Source: Roseovarius sp. MMSF_3359 (GTDB taxonomy: Bacteria > Pseudomonadota > Alphaproteobacteria > Rhodobacterales > Rhodobacteraceae). From it: a DNA stretch of 64,000 nucleotides. The notes below the pieces were generated by a model. That model searched no databases and was not told the DNA's origin. It saw only the letters and a list, made by a program, of their open reading frames with translations. Below, piece after piece: positions 19,786-29,173 of this stretch. The DNA lies in NCBI RefSeq assembly GCF_030733385.1, contig NZ_JASHJC010000002.1:248001-312000 (forward strand), read 5' to 3'. A program made the translations under genes and the position numbers. The number at the start of each line of letters is the position of its first letter. Positions within the stretch are counted from its first letter, which is position 1.

Positions 19786-20343
19786 TTACCCCTTCATCCG
19801 CGCGTTGATTGCCGCGGTTACCGTCTTGGCGTCGGCTTTGCCGCCCATGGCCGCCACGATTTCCTTGGCTGTGTCCTTGGCGACGGTCTTGACGTTATCC
19901 AGCGCGCTGGCGCGGATCTCGGCAATGGCCTTTTCGCTTTCGGCGGACTTGGCGGCGATCTCGGCGTCAGCCTTGGCAATCGCGTCGTTCAGGTCGCCCT
20001 GAATCTCCGCCTTGGCCTGCGCCACGATGTTTTGTGCTTCGGCACGGGCATCGGCCAGCGCCTTATTATAGGCTTCTTCGGCCTCGACGGCCTTGGCCTT
20101 GAGGTCTTCGGCAGCAGCCAGATCATTGGTGATCGACCCCTGACGTTCCGCCAGGATCGACGCGATGCGCGGCAAGGCGACCCGCGACAGAATGAAAAAG
20201 ATCACGACCAGCGCGACCAGAAGCCAGAAGATCTGGTTTCCAAACCATTCGCCACAGAGCTGCGGCATGCCGATGGCGCCGCCATACGAGTCGACGCAGG
20301 CGCTGGCCGCTTGGTTGGCCGTATCGTGCGTTTCGGTTGCCAT
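19786..20343 (-). CDS. atpG: ATP synthase F0 subunit b'
   Basis: A 185-residue b-type stalk subunit, distinct from the gene downstream, as in photosynthetic and many other alphaproteobacteria. Its N-terminus is polar (about 30 residues); one membrane helix ([19 protein letters not shown]) precedes a long Ala/Glu/Lys coiled coil. It starts 4 bp from the b gene. Symbols for this gene vary (atpG, atpX or atpF2). Confidence 0.9.
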   Translation of the reverse strand: MATETHDTANQAASACVDSYGGAIGMPQLCGEWFGNQIFWLLVALVVIFFILSRVALPRIASILAERQGSITNDLAAAEDLKAKAVEAEEAYNKALADARAEAQNIVAQAKAEIQGDLNDAIAKADAEIAAKSAESEKAIAEIRASALDNVKTVAKDTAKEIVAAMGGKADAKTVTAAINARMKG

Positions 20344-20433
20344 GTCGTCGTCCTCTCTTAAGGAAACTTTCCGTTTACACCGGGTGGGAGGTCAAGCCCC
20401 GCCACCCGGCCGTAAGGATCAGGTTCCGTAAGT

Positions 20434-20670
20434 TTAGACGGCGAACATCAGCAGAAGGGCTACGAGGAACGAGAAGATCCCCAGCGCTTCCGAGAACGCG
20501 ATACCGATGAACATGGTTGCGGTCTGGCCACCGGCTGCCGACGGGTTGCGCAGGGCGCCCGACAGGAAGTTACCAACAACGTGGCCCACACCAACAGCAG
20601 CACCGCCCATGCCTGTACAGGCCAGACCAGCACCGATGTATGCACCCATTTGTACGACGTCACCTTCCAT
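20434..20670 (-). CDS. atpE: ATP synthase F0 subunit c
   Basis: A 78-residue proteolipid of the rotor ring, with two membrane helices. The proton-binding carboxylate is Glu61 in [11 protein letters not shown]. The polar loop Arg41-Asn42-Pro43 contacts the central stalk. The start at 20670 has an AGGAGA ribosome-binding site. The longer upstream frame is not coding. Confidence 0.95.
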   Translation of the reverse strand: MEGDVVQMGAYIGAGLACTGMGGAAVGVGHVVGNFLSGALRNPSAAGGQTATMFIGIAFSEALGIFSFLVALLLMFAV

Positions 20671-20747
20671 TTGATTTCTCCTTACGATGGAATTGAGTTG
20701 TTTCGATTGTTCATGTGGCGGGCGGACCCGCCTTTGTTTCATTGCCC

Positions 20748-21536
20748 TTAGTGGTGCGGATGCAGCGCATCCTTGAGATACACGCAGGTCAGGATCGTGA
20801 AAACGTAGGCCTGGATGAAGGCCACGAGGACCTCCAGCGCGTAGATCGCGGTGATCGCCAGGATCGACAGCGGTGTCACCACGAGGCCGATACCGGTCGA
20901 GATCAGGACCATGGGCGCGAAGGCCGCGAAAACCTTGATAACCGCGTGGCCGGCCATCATGTTACCGGCAAGACGGATGGAGTGGCTCACCGGGCGGACG
21001 AAATAAGAGATGATTTCGATCAACGCCAGGATCGGCCGCAGCGGCAGCGGGGCCGCGCTGATCCAGAACAGGCTGAGGAAACCCATGCCGTTCTTGACGA
21101 AGCCCAGGATTGTTACGGTCAGAAACACCATCATCGCCAGCACCGCCGTCACGGCAATATGCGAGGTCGTGGTGAACGCGCCCGGCAAGAGCCCGAGGAA
21201 GTTCGAGAAGACGATGAAGATGAAGAGCGTCATGATATAGGGGAAGTAAGGCAGCGCCTCTTTCGACGCGACGTCTTCGACCATCTTGCGGATGAAGCCA
21301 TAGCAAAGCTCAGCAATCGACTGGATGCGGCTTGGCACGACCGAGCGGCCCGAGGTGCCCAGAACCAGCAGCGCGATAATGCAGACGATGGTCAGTGCCA
21401 TCCACAGGGTCACGTTGGTGACCGTGAACATGCCAACCGCGCCGTCACCGAAAAGCGGCTTGACGATAAACTGATCCATCGGGTGGAAAACCAGCTCTGC
21501 GCCTTTTTCTGCGCCATCGTGCGATTCAGTCGCCAT
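20748..21536 (-). CDS. atpB: ATP synthase F0 subunit a
   Basis: A roughly 262-residue membrane protein forming the stator half-channels. The essential arginine lies in [20 protein letters not shown], and the later [19 protein letters not shown] matches the fifth helix. I use the ATG at 21536 ([15 protein letters not shown]), which overlaps the end of atpI by 11 bp. Confidence 0.93.
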   Translation of the reverse strand: MATESHDGAEKGAELVFHPMDQFIVKPLFGDGAVGMFTVTNVTLWMALTIVCIIALLVLGTSGRSVVPSRIQSIAELCYGFIRKMVEDVASKEALPYFPYIMTLFIFIVFSNFLGLLPGAFTTTSHIAVTAVLAMMVFLTVTILGFVKNGMGFLSLFWISAAPLPLRPILALIEIISYFVRPVSHSIRLAGNMMAGHAVIKVFAAFAPMVLISTGIGLVVTPLSILAITAIYALEVLVAFIQAYVFTILTCVYLKDALHPHH

Positions 21537-21888
21537 CTTTTGTCCTCTCGTCATCACCCCCGGAGGGTGCGGTGCCCGCGGCATCTGCCGCTTCTTTCTT
21601 CTGTTGGATCTCCTGTGCGCTGCGCATCATCGTCTTGATGCCTGCCGCCAGACCCAGCAATGTAAAAATCACGAGGAAGATCGGGAGTGTCCCGAACAGG
21701 CTGTCGAGCCCGTACCCCATGCCAAAGCCGATCAAAAGACCGACCACCAATTCAATCACCATGCGCCAGGCCAGATGTGCCTGGGAATAGTGGGTCTCCT
21801 GATGGGGCTTCGGCGCGTCCTTCGCCTTTAGCGCGTTGATCCTGGCCTCAAGCTGCGCCAGGCGCTCGCTTTGATCAGGCTCTGTCAC
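21526..21888 (-). CDS. atpI: ATP synthase assembly factor I
   Basis: A 120-residue protein with two membrane helices ([18 protein letters not shown] and [14 protein letters not shown]), the usual AtpI/AtpZ plan. It opens with a charged helix ([16 protein letters not shown]) and ends in a polar tail. Its first position in the operon and the overlap with atpB support the call. F1 genes are not in this window, consistent with the split F0/F1 operons of this group. Confidence 0.9.
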   Translation of the reverse strand: MTEPDQSERLAQLEARINALKAKDAPKPHQETHYSQAHLAWRMVIELVVGLLIGFGMGYGLDSLFGTLPIFLVIFTLLGLAAGIKTMMRSAQEIQQKKEAADAAGTAPSGGDDERTKDGD

Positions 21889-22226
21889 GCGGATTTACCC
21901 CCATCAAATGGATGCCCTTTGCTATGCGCGTGGAGGAACCGAGTCAAGCATGGCCGCCGACCCTCGAAGGACGTAATAAACATCTGAATTATAAGCGTTT
22001 ATTTTACCACCAACAACGCACCGGGAATCGTCCAACCATGCGGTTTGCGCCAAAAGACCGGATTCACGATATTCAACCATTTGGTTGATCTTTGTGACGC
22101 CTCCCGACCGCAGGGCGCGTTGCGAAGGTGGGTGCAGAGCAGTTGATCGCCAGCGCTGATTTCCGTTCTGGACAGCATGCCGTGGTCCCCGATAAGCCTG
22201 CAACGGGGATCCGCGGGGGACGGTCG
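21889..22226. other. Intergenic region between atp operon and EamA gene
   Basis: About 340 bp between divergent genes, holding the probable atp promoter (below) and an AATAAAC-N15-GTTTATT inverted repeat. A frame on the minus strand (about 100 codons) has no ribosome-binding site or protein-like composition, so I do not call a gene. Confidence 0.4.
21988..22016 (-). promoter_or_regulatory. Probable promoter of the atp operon
   Basis: On the minus strand TTGTTG and a perfect TATAAT are 17 nt apart, with the -10 inside the AATAAAC-N15-GTTTATT inverted repeat. Transcription would start about 90 nt before atpI. Confidence 0.55.
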
Positions 22227-23126
22227 ATGGGAAAAACACAGGCGATGGCGCTTATCCTCTTTGGGGCGACGTTCATGAGCTTCGTCGGCCTGCTGATGCG
22301 CTTGATCGACACGGCGGACGGGTTCCAGATCCTGACATACCGGTCGATCTCGCTTGCCGGGATGGTCGCGCTCGTGGCCTGCCTGCGGCGCAAAACCGCG
22401 CCGACCCGGTTTCTGGCCAGCCTTGACCGCTATGACCTCGGCATGGGCCTCGCGCTCTCCGTCGCGTTCACGGCCTATGTCTTTGCGATGCTCAACACCT
22501 CGGTCGCATCGGCCCTCTTCATCCTGTCCGCGACACCGCTTTGTGCCGCGCTCATGGCCTGGGCGTGGATCGGCGAACGGCCGACCCGCATCACCTTGGC
22601 CTCGATGGCGCTGGCGGTGGTCGGTGTTGGCGTCATGGTCCAGGGCGGCATCGACCTGGGCCGCACCACAGGCAATATTATCGCCTTCATCTCGGCGGTG
22701 ACATTTGCCCTGATGCTGACCCTGGCGCGCAGGTCACGCAAACCAGACGTGCTGGGCGGCACTTTTCTGGGCGGTGTGTTCTGCCTCCTGATTGGCGCGG
22801 GCTGCGCCCTGGTCATTGGAAACGGCCTGCAGGTCTCGGCGCATGACTTCTGGATCACGTTGTTCATGGGCGGCTTTACCATCGGCATCGGGATCGCCTT
22901 CGTGACCTGGGGCACCCCCTATGTCCCCGCCGCCGAGGTCAGCCTTCTTGTCCTGCTGGAAAGTGTGTTGGGGCCGATCTGGGTCTGGCTGTTTGTCAAT
23001 GAGGCCATGACCGTGCCGGAGATGTTCGGCGGTGCGATCGTCCTTGGTGCCGTGACGCTACAGGCCCTGTTCGGGCGTCCCCCCAAGCCGCTGCAAACGG
23101 CACGGCAGCGGCGACATCCCCAGTGA
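22227..23126 (+). CDS. DMT (EamA) family transporter
   Basis: A 299-residue polytopic membrane protein with about ten hydrophobic segments in two EamA repeats. The substrate is unknown; family members export amino acids, metabolites or drugs. The ATG at 22227 (MGKTQAMALILFGATFM) places a positively charged residue before the first helix; an in-frame extension to 22128 has no membrane character. Convergent with the universal stress gene, 4 bp apart. Confidence 0.85.
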   Translation: MGKTQAMALILFGATFMSFVGLLMRLIDTADGFQILTYRSISLAGMVALVACLRRKTAPTRFLASLDRYDLGMGLALSVAFTAYVFAMLNTSVASALFILSATPLCAALMAWAWIGERPTRITLASMALAVVGVGVMVQGGIDLGRTTGNIIAFISAVTFALMLTLARRSRKPDVLGGTFLGGVFCLLIGAGCALVIGNGLQVSAHDFWITLFMGGFTIGIGIAFVTWGTPYVPAAEVSLLVLLESVLGPIWVWLFVNEAMTVPEMFGGAIVLGAVTLQALFGRPPKPLQTARQRRHPQ

Positions 23127-23130
23127 CGGT

Positions 23131-23547
23131 CTAGTCGCGGACGACGAAGACGGACACCTGCGCCCGCGATGCCACCCTGCCCGCGTGCGAGTTGATCAGG
23201 TATTCGACCCAGCCGGGGTGATGCGACGCCATCACCACAAGATCGGCACCGGTGTCGCCAATCGCTTCGATCAGGATGCGGTCGACTTCGGCCCGCGGGT
23301 CAGTGACGTCGTAGAAACGGCTTGCCACCTCAACCTTTTCGCTTGCCGAGACCTGCGCCGCATAGGCCCCGAGCAATCGCTCCAGCTCATCGGCCGAATG
23401 GGATATCAACGTGTTTGTGCCGCCACCCACGCTGACCAGCGTCATCTGCGCCTCGTGTCGCCGGGCCAGATCGCCCGCGACCTTGAGCGCCTTGGCGCAT
23501 TTCTCGCGGGCTGACAGATCGTATGGCACCATGATCTGCTTGAACAT
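23131..23547 (-). CDS. Universal stress protein (UspA family)
   Basis: A 138-residue UspA-type protein starting MFKQIMVPYDLSAREKC. It has the nucleotide-binding-fold features VMASHHPGWVEYLINSHAGR and ends in the conserved beta-strand VSVFVVRD. It is a single domain. The start follows a GGGAAG-type site. Single-domain Usps act as stress-linked dimers. Confidence 0.85.
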   Translation of the reverse strand: MFKQIMVPYDLSAREKCAKALKVAGDLARRHEAQMTLVSVGGGTNTLISHSADELERLLGAYAAQVSASEKVEVASRFYDVTDPRAEVDRILIEAIGDTGADLVVMASHHPGWVEYLINSHAGRVASRAQVSVFVVRD

Positions 23548-23624
23548 TTTCTTCCCCCTTCCGATTGTCGGTATTCCGCCCATCCTAGGCGCGGCCCGCG
23601 GGCGACACCTTGTTCTGCGTCAAG

Positions 23625-23671
23625 CGGAAAGAGGAACGCGCCCCGCCGCGCTATTGCGGCAACGGGGCGCG
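23625..23671 (-). terminator. Strong terminator after the PepSY gene
   Basis: A perfect 9-bp stem CGCGCCCCG / CGGGGCGCG at 23637-23671 has an inner CCGC / GCGG stem. Read on the minus strand it is followed by TTCCTCTTT. It lies 12 bp 3' of the PepSY gene stop. Confidence 0.7.
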
Positions 23672-23683
23672 CCATTCACGTCC

Positions 23684-25126
23684 TCAGGACACCAACCTCT
23701 GCAACCCCGGCAGCCGGGAAATCACCAGGAGGTCCAGCAACATGACCGTCAGAAGGGTGATCCCCGCCATCGGGAATGCCATCGACACCAGAAGGCCAAC
23801 GAGGACCGCACCCTTCCAGAAGGGCATCGAGGACGGCATCGGCGGTGCCGCAAGGCGGGCGGCTTTGGCCGGGCGGCGCATCCACCACATGATGACGGAA
23901 CTCACGCAGAGGAAAATCACCGTCAGGCACACCAGCGTGTTGGCCAGAACCGACCACAGGCCCAGCGTCCCCATATGGAGCGCGATGCCCACGGCCATGG
24001 CCTTGCCCGCCCAAGAGTAATCCTCGTAGCGCACATCGGCCAGTACCTGACCGGTGTAACGATCCACATGCACCGTGCGGTCCGTCGTCGGGTTGGGGTC
24101 ATCATTGCTCATGGAGTCGCGGCTGAAGGTCCAGACGCCGGTTTCACCCTGCGGCGTACTGAGCTGATAGCGGCCGTCAAACCCGATCTCCCGGGCCAGG
24201 GCATCCATCTGATCAAGCGTCGGATTGGTAACCGGCCCCGCTTCGGTGTCAGTCCCCGCCGCATCGGGGGTGCTGGCACTTCCGCCATGGTTCGCATGCG
24301 GATCGGAGGCCGGCATCGGGGTCAGCTCCAGCGCCCAGGGCACTTCCTTGCGACCGCCATTAAGGCTTGCATGCGTGATGTCCGAGAGCGGCGCATCCCA
24401 CTTGTCGGCGGGAAACTGGCTCCAGGCCTGGGTGATCTTCTCGCCCCAGACACCTGTCCAGGCAAGGCCGGAAATCAGGAAGAAGGTGAGCACGATGGAA
24501 ATCCAGAAGCCAGCGGCGCCATGCAGTGATTTCACAAGGCTGCGCCCGCGCCCCAGCGACGGGAAAAGCGCCTGACGCCAACCGCCTTCGCGCGGCCACC
24601 ACATGTAAAGGCCGGTGGCAATCAGGACCATGCCAAGCGATGCCGCGATTTCGAGCATCCGGTCGCCGGTCACCCCGAGCATGAGGTCACTATGCAGGTT
24701 GTCCATGAAATCATACCAGCCGGAGCGGCGCGGATAGATCTGTAGGAGTGTTGCGTCATAGGGGTTGATGGCCACCATGTTGGCGGCGCCATCGCGGTCC
24801 ACGCGGAACACCGCCGCCATGTCTTCGCGATGCGGGGCGAGGTAGGTTTTCAACTCTCCCTCCGGCACGGCACTGAGGGCCGCATCGGCGAGCTTTGACA
24901 CGGCCAGCGTCTGCTCCTGCGGGACAACGGGAATACGCTCGCCGTCCCGGCCATCCACATAGGCCAGCCACAGCATGGTCATGCCGGTCACCGCCAGAAG
25001 GATGAAAAACGGGATGATGTAGAGGCCCGCATAGAAATGCCACCGCCATGCGGCCTTGTAGAATTTGTTTGACGCGTGGGTGTCCGCCACCCGTCCAGCC
25101 ACGGAATTACCGTCCATCGAGACCAT
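23684..25126 (-). CDS. PepSY domain-containing membrane protein
   Basis: A roughly 480-residue protein with an N-terminal helix (GLYIIPFFILLAVTGMTMLW) and further membrane segments spaced through the chain, the arrangement of the PepSY-associated TM family. These proteins often act with TonB receptors as ferric reductases, although the heme ligands here are not obvious. Charged periplasmic loops hold PepSY-like motifs (GQVLADVRYEDYSWAGKAMA). The start at 25126 follows GGAGGG; a downstream Met at 25117 is also possible. Confidence 0.8.
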   Translation of the reverse strand: MVSMDGNSVAGRVADTHASNKFYKAAWRWHFYAGLYIIPFFILLAVTGMTMLWLAYVDGRDGERIPVVPQEQTLAVSKLADAALSAVPEGELKTYLAPHREDMAAVFRVDRDGAANMVAINPYDATLLQIYPRRSGWYDFMDNLHSDLMLGVTGDRMLEIAASLGMVLIATGLYMWWPREGGWRQALFPSLGRGRSLVKSLHGAAGFWISIVLTFFLISGLAWTGVWGEKITQAWSQFPADKWDAPLSDITHASLNGGRKEVPWALELTPMPASDPHANHGGSASTPDAAGTDTEAGPVTNPTLDQMDALAREIGFDGRYQLSTPQGETGVWTFSRDSMSNDDPNPTTDRTVHVDRYTGQVLADVRYEDYSWAGKAMAVGIALHMGTLGLWSVLANTLVCLTVIFLCVSSVIMWWMRRPAKAARLAAPPMPSSMPFWKGAVLVGLLVSMAFPMAGITLLTVMLLDLLVISRLPGLQRLVS

Positions 25127-25176
25127 GGGTCCCTCCATTATCTGATCTTTAGTTTTGGGGTATTTTTGGGGTCAGA

Positions 25177-25554
25177 TCAGACCACGGGCGGCGCCCGGGC
25201 GGCATGAGTGCGATGCGGGGACGGCAGGTCCGCGCTGCCTTCGTCAAACCCGGTGATCCGCTCTGCAACAATCGGAGCGGCGCAGCTGGTCTCCAGCGAC
25301 GAGGCCAGAACGATGGACTGCCCGAGAAGCACCCAATCACAACCGGCAACATCCGCATGCTGATCGTCGATCGGTGTCCCGTTTTCATCCACGAGGATCG
25401 TGAGCGGCCCGTCACCGGTACAGAGCACGACCTCAATCCCATCGGCACCCCGCACCGCCATGGTGCCTTGGGGAAAGACCGACAGAAGCAACAGCGGCAG
25501 CACAATCAGTGCCGCCAGCAGAGTGTTCCGATACTTGGGTTTACCCGCCATCAT
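25177..25554 (-). CDS. Exported Cys-containing protein, DUF2946-like
   Basis: A 125-residue protein with an N-terminal signal sequence (LLAALIVLPLLLLSVF) and an exported domain that has three Cys residues in VVLCTGDGPL, DVAGCDWVLL and LETSCAAPIV. This resembles DUF2946, a family found near copper and TonB/PepSY genes. It lies 50 bp upstream of the PepSY gene on the same strand and is probably in one operon with it. Confidence 0.6.
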   Translation of the reverse strand: MMAGKPKYRNTLLAALIVLPLLLLSVFPQGTMAVRGADGIEVVLCTGDGPLTILVDENGTPIDDQHADVAGCDWVLLGQSIVLASSLETSCAAPIVAERITGFDEGSADLPSPHRTHAARAPPVV

Positions 25555-25713
25555 GGGATTTCGCTACTGTAAAGCGCCCGACTCGGCCAGCGATTTTTCG
25601 GATTCAGCCGTAATTTCGCAACCACCGCACGGTTAAATGAACGATTGCGCAACGAACCCGGCGGAAAATTCAGCAATTGACGTCCGCTTTGCATTCCCCG
25701 TACGACCGTTGCC

Positions 25714-26061
25714 ATGGCCGATCCTCTCGATACCGTCTTTGCCGCCCTCGCCGATCCGACCCGCCGCGCGATCCTGTCGATGCTGCTCGAGGATGACATG
25801 GCGGTGACCGATGTGGCCGAGCCGTTCGAGATGTCGCTGGCGGCGATTTCCAAACATCTCAACATCCTCAGCCGCGCGGGCCTCATCAGCCAAGAACGGC
25901 GCGGCCGTGTGAAATGGTGCAAGCTGGAGCCGGACGCGATGAAAGCGGCCAGCGTCTGGATGCAGGGATTTGGGCAGTTTGAACCCGTGAACCTCGACGC
26001 GTTCGAACGGTTTCTCGAAGTCGAATTGGATAATGACGGCTCAGAAGAAGCCCAGGACTAA
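25714..26061 (+). CDS. ArsR-family transcriptional regulator
   Basis: A 115-residue winged-helix repressor. The HTH is seen in AVTDVAEPFEMSLAAISKHL and the wing in RRGRVKWCKLEPDAM. There is no CxC metal motif typical of ArsR/SmtB sensors, so it more likely belongs to the group that pairs with SRPBCC (AHSA1) proteins; none lies next to it. Its last 21 bp overlap a tiny minus-strand ORF. Confidence 0.85.
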   Translation: MADPLDTVFAALADPTRRAILSMLLEDDMAVTDVAEPFEMSLAAISKHLNILSRAGLISQERRGRVKWCKLEPDAMKAASVWMQGFGQFEPVNLDAFERFLEVELDNDGSEEAQD

Positions 26062-26106
26062 CGCCCCTGCCGCAACGATCAACACGATGCTTTCGATATT
26101 CACCAT
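26041..26106 (-). CDS. Possible 21-residue membrane micropeptide
   Basis: The minus strand reads MVNIESIVLIVAAGALVLGF plus Phe and a TGA stop. It is one hydrophobic helix. A GGGGGGA ribosome-binding site precedes the ATG by about 7 nt. It overlaps the end of the convergent ArsR gene by 21 bp. Too short for gene finders. Confidence 0.5.
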   Translation of the reverse strand: MVNIESIVLIVAAGALVLGFF

Positions 26107-26167
26107 GGAAAATCCCCCCAACTAATCAGCAACATGCTTCTAGATGGCGGTGACACACCCGTTAAAC

Positions 26168-26190
26168 GGGAAAACCTCGCAGGTTTTCCC
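26168..26190. repeat. Perfect 9-bp inverted repeat between the micropeptide ORFs
   Basis: GGGAAAACC and GGTTTTCCC with a 5-nt loop, but no U-tract on either strand. It may be a transcript-stabilising or processing hairpin between the two tiny ORFs. Confidence 0.4.
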
Positions 26191-26277
26191 CCAAGATGTT
26201 GGCGGAAAGGGTCACAGGCTGGTCATCAGCGACGCGAAAGGCGCTCTAAAAGTAACTTAACGTCGCGCAGCCGGTTT

Positions 26278-26346
26278 TCAGAGGACGAACTGCACGATTG
26301 CCAAAACGATGACGACAAGGCCTACGAGATAGATGATGTTGCGCAT
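26278..26346 (-). CDS. Possible 22-residue membrane micropeptide
   Basis: The minus strand reads MRNIIYLVGLVVIVLAIVQF plus Val-Leu and TGA. It is a single transmembrane helix with a positive N-terminus. An AGGGGGAG site stands 6 nt before the ATG. Together with the similar ORF about 170 bp downstream it looks like a paired micropeptide locus. Confidence 0.6.
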   Translation of the reverse strand: MRNIIYLVGLVVIVLAIVQFVL

Positions 26347-26423
26347 GAGAACTCCCCCTCTTTTTGTTGCACTGCAAGCTAACGCCCTGAAGCGTCCCGG
26401 GGTTCCATGGTTTTCCGTCGTAC

Positions 26424-27308
26424 TTAGGCTTCGTCATCCCGCAAAAGCATAAAGAGCGCCAGAATCGTGAGGGCAATGCCGCCATAGATCAGGGCCGGCG
26501 GCGCGTCATGACCCAGCATGAATTGCCACAGGATGACCCAACTCGGCGTGAGGTAGGTATAGGCCATCACCTTGGCACTGGGCAGCCTGAGTGTGGCGTA
26601 TTGCAAAAGGACAAAGGTCATGGCCGTGGCGAAAACCGCCGTATAGGCAATGGTGATCCACACGATGCCCGGCAGCGCGGTCCAATCGGTGGCACGGATG
26701 TCCCCCCAACCGGCAAGGGCGATCAGGATCGCCGCGCCAGCCATGGCGCCGAAGGAAAACACCACGGGCGGCTCACCACGGTTCAACTTGCGCACGAGCG
26801 GGGTGTAGAAGGCGTGCGCCACGCAGCCGACGAAATAGATCATCTCGCCCCGACCCACCTGGAACGCCACCAAGGCCTGCCAATCCGCGCGGAAAATCAC
26901 CCAAAGAGCGCCCGCGGCGCCAACGGCCAGCGCCAGCGCCATGCGCCGCGTGGTGACCTGCCGCAGCATCCAATAGCCGAAAATGCCGGAAATCACCGGC
27001 GTCAGGGTAAAGACCGCCGAGGCCGAGACCGGCGGCGCCGTTTTCAGACCCTCGAACATCAGGACAAAGTAGATGCCCATCGACGCGCCCATCAGCAGGT
27101 AACGCCAGGGGGCGTCCAGTGCGCTGCGCGAAATGCCGGTTGTTCCCAGAGCGACAGCCCCGACCAGCACCGAGGCCAGGACGAAGCGCACGGCGTTCAG
27201 CGCCGTGGGCGCGATATGCGGGGCCGCCATGGACCCAAGCGCAAAGGAACCGGCGATCAGCCCGGAAAAACACAGCATCGCCAGGTGGCCGCGGAGGGCT
27301 TCGGTCAT
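26424..27308 (-). CDS. DMT (EamA) family transporter
   Basis: A 294-residue membrane protein with about ten hydrophobic segments in two EamA repeats. The ATG at 27308 overlaps the stop of the LysR gene by 4 bp (ATGA), so the pair is one operon, with the regulator translated first. The LysR protein is therefore a good candidate for its regulator. The substrate is unknown. Confidence 0.85.
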   Translation of the reverse strand: MTEALRGHLAMLCFSGLIAGSFALGSMAAPHIAPTALNAVRFVLASVLVGAVALGTTGISRSALDAPWRYLLMGASMGIYFVLMFEGLKTAPPVSASAVFTLTPVISGIFGYWMLRQVTTRRMALALAVGAAGALWVIFRADWQALVAFQVGRGEMIYFVGCVAHAFYTPLVRKLNRGEPPVVFSFGAMAGAAILIALAGWGDIRATDWTALPGIVWITIAYTAVFATAMTFVLLQYATLRLPSAKVMAYTYLTPSWVILWQFMLGHDAPPALIYGGIALTILALFMLLRDDEA

Positions 27309-28186
27309 TGGCTGTCCCAGGTTTTTGCGCGATCCTTGAGGAAGGACAGGAAGGCCTGCACCTTGGTCGTCCGGTGCAGATCCATATGCGTCACCAACCA
27401 GAGCGGCCCGTGCCACTCTTCGATCGGGGGGTGAACCTCGGTCAAGCCGCCAAGTTCTGCCGCATGAAGCTGCGACATGAAGCCAATCCCGATCCCCTCC
27501 TGTATCGCCCGCCGCATCGCATGCACGTCACCGCTGCGAAAGACGATACACTCCGACGGGACGTTCTCGCGCATCCAGCGATAGAAGGGCGCGCGCGACT
27601 TGGGATCGTCGGTGCCGACAAACCGGTGCCTGTCATACTCCGCCACCGGACCGGGCATGCCATGGCGCGCGACATAGGCCTCGCTCGCGTAAAGCGCATA
27701 TTGTTGCCGGTGAAAGGGCTGCACGACGTTATCCGGCTGGTCCGGGACAGATCCCGCACGCACGGCCACATGTGCCTCACCATATTCCAGGCGGAACAGC
27801 CGGTCGCCAGTCAGGTATCTCACGATCAGGTCGGGATACTCCAACTGGAACTCCGCCAATACTGGGACCAGAAGGTGGCTCAACCCGCCCAGGGACGTGA
27901 CCACCAACTCGCCGCTCACCGCATCTCCTTGCCCCTTTATCCGCCCCGCAAGCTGGCTGAACTGATCGTCAGTCGCCTGCGCCACCCTGAGCAGGTCATC
28001 GCCCGCTTCGGTCGGCGTATAGCCCCGGGCGTGACGTTGAAACAGCCGCACACCAAGCCGCTCCTCCAGCGCGTCAATATGCCGGATGACCGTCGCATGA
28101 TGCACGCCCAACACTTCCGCCGCGCCACTAACCGTGCCGATCCGCGCCACGTTGTAAGCTGTTCTAATCTCGTCCCAGTTATCCAT
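27305..28186 (-). CDS. LysR-family transcriptional regulator
   Basis: A 293-residue regulator. The N-terminal HTH (about 1-60) contains TVSGAAEVLGVHHATVIRHI, with an unusual His-His in the recognition helix. The C-terminal part is the periplasmic-binding-protein-like effector domain. It is operonic with the EamA transporter and upstream of it. Confidence 0.88.
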   Translation of the reverse strand: MDNWDEIRTAYNVARIGTVSGAAEVLGVHHATVIRHIDALEERLGVRLFQRHARGYTPTEAGDDLLRVAQATDDQFSQLAGRIKGQGDAVSGELVVTSLGGLSHLLVPVLAEFQLEYPDLIVRYLTGDRLFRLEYGEAHVAVRAGSVPDQPDNVVQPFHRQQYALYASEAYVARHGMPGPVAEYDRHRFVGTDDPKSRAPFYRWMRENVPSECIVFRSGDVHAMRRAIQEGIGIGFMSQLHAAELGGLTEVHPPIEEWHGPLWLVTHMDLHRTTKVQAFLSFLKDRAKTWDSQ

Positions 28187-28447
28187 GCGTTCCCTGCAAG
28201 ACTATTCTGCGCGCATTCGCACAACGCCCCACCTTCTTCGCCAATTAGGTTCGAAGTTGCAATATTTGATCTCGCACCGATACCACAACCTGCGGCGAAA
28301 GCCTGCAAAAGGCAGGCCGCTGCCAATCCTTCCAATCTCGACGTTGCACGGCGTTCCATGCCCCTCTTCGCCGCTGAATGGTTCCGGTTTTTCTCTTTGG
28401 CGAAAGACGGTGTTTCATCTGTCGGTGAAACCCCTATTCTGCGCCTC

Positions 28448-28990
28448 ATGAAGATCAAGACAAACACCCCCGACCTGCTGATCGCCGGTGAAACCCCGTG
28501 GTTCATGGCGATCATGCTGCTTTTCTTCACGTTGACCTTCGCAGCCATCGGGTTGCTGACGCTCACGCAGCATTGGGCCGGGCTGATCTTTATCATTTTC
28601 GGTGGCGGTCTTGGCCTCGGTGCCATGGGGGTCTTTGTGGAACGGCTGCAGGTTATCCTCGACGCCCGCGCACAGACGCTGACCTTGCGCAGCCGAACGA
28701 TTTTCCGTCATTCGGAAACGGTGATCCCGCTTGGTGATGTGCTCCGCGCGGAAACGGAAAGCGGGCTCAGCAACAATCGCGACGGGTCAAGACCACGCCG
28801 CACCATGTCGCGACTGATCTTCGTGATCCGAGATGGCTCGGGGACCGGCGCGACGACCATCCTGCCGCTGACATCGGTCATGTCGAGCGGCAAGGGTGCG
28901 GCCACCGTCACCCGCGCGGTCAATGGCTGGCTCAAGGACCTGCGCGGCACCGACACATTGTCCGACGCCCCCCAGCCAAGCTCAGCTTGA
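28448..28990 (+). CDS. Two-helix membrane protein of unknown function
   Basis: A 180-residue protein with two hydrophobic segments near residues 20-40 and 47-65 (FMAIMLLFFTLTFAAIGLL; LIFIIFGGGLGLGAMGVFV), then a mixed charged cytosolic tail. No family recognised. The ATG at 28448 was chosen; a much longer upstream frame in the same phase is antisense to LysR and not coding. It lies upstream of ffh on the same strand but has a possible terminator between. Confidence 0.65.
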   Translation: MKIKTNTPDLLIAGETPWFMAIMLLFFTLTFAAIGLLTLTQHWAGLIFIIFGGGLGLGAMGVFVERLQVILDARAQTLTLRSRTIFRHSETVIPLGDVLRAETESGLSNNRDGSRPRRTMSRLIFVIRDGSGTGATTILPLTSVMSSGKGAATVTRAVNGWLKDLRGTDTLSDAPQPSSA

Positions 28991-29090
28991 CTCACCTGCA
29001 ACGCGGGCATAGAAGCCATGCAACTCCGGGAGTCTGTCAAAACTTCCGGTCCCTTGGGAAACTCCCGGGATCGCCCTCCGTCAGCGCGTT

Positions 29091-29116
29091 GCGCCCACGG
29101 GGGCGTTTGTGATTTG
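29091..29116 (+). terminator. Possible weak terminator upstream of ffh
   Basis: A CGCCC-ACGG-GGGCG hairpin (29092-29105) is followed by TTTGTGATTTG. It would separate the upstream membrane-protein gene from ffh. Confidence 0.3.
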
Positions 29117-29173
29117 AACCGTTGCTCTTAAATTAGGGCGGCAAGGACGTAACCGGCAAAGGAGGCCGCGGCG

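Noticed and set aside
21922..22239. 105-codon minus-strand ORF upstream of atpI
   Set aside because: Contains the atp promoter and inverted repeat; no ribosome-binding site and no protein-like sequence.
28187..28447. Start of a long plus-strand frame running through the LysR gene
   Set aside because: The frame begins antisense to LysR; only the part from the ATG at 28448 looks coding.
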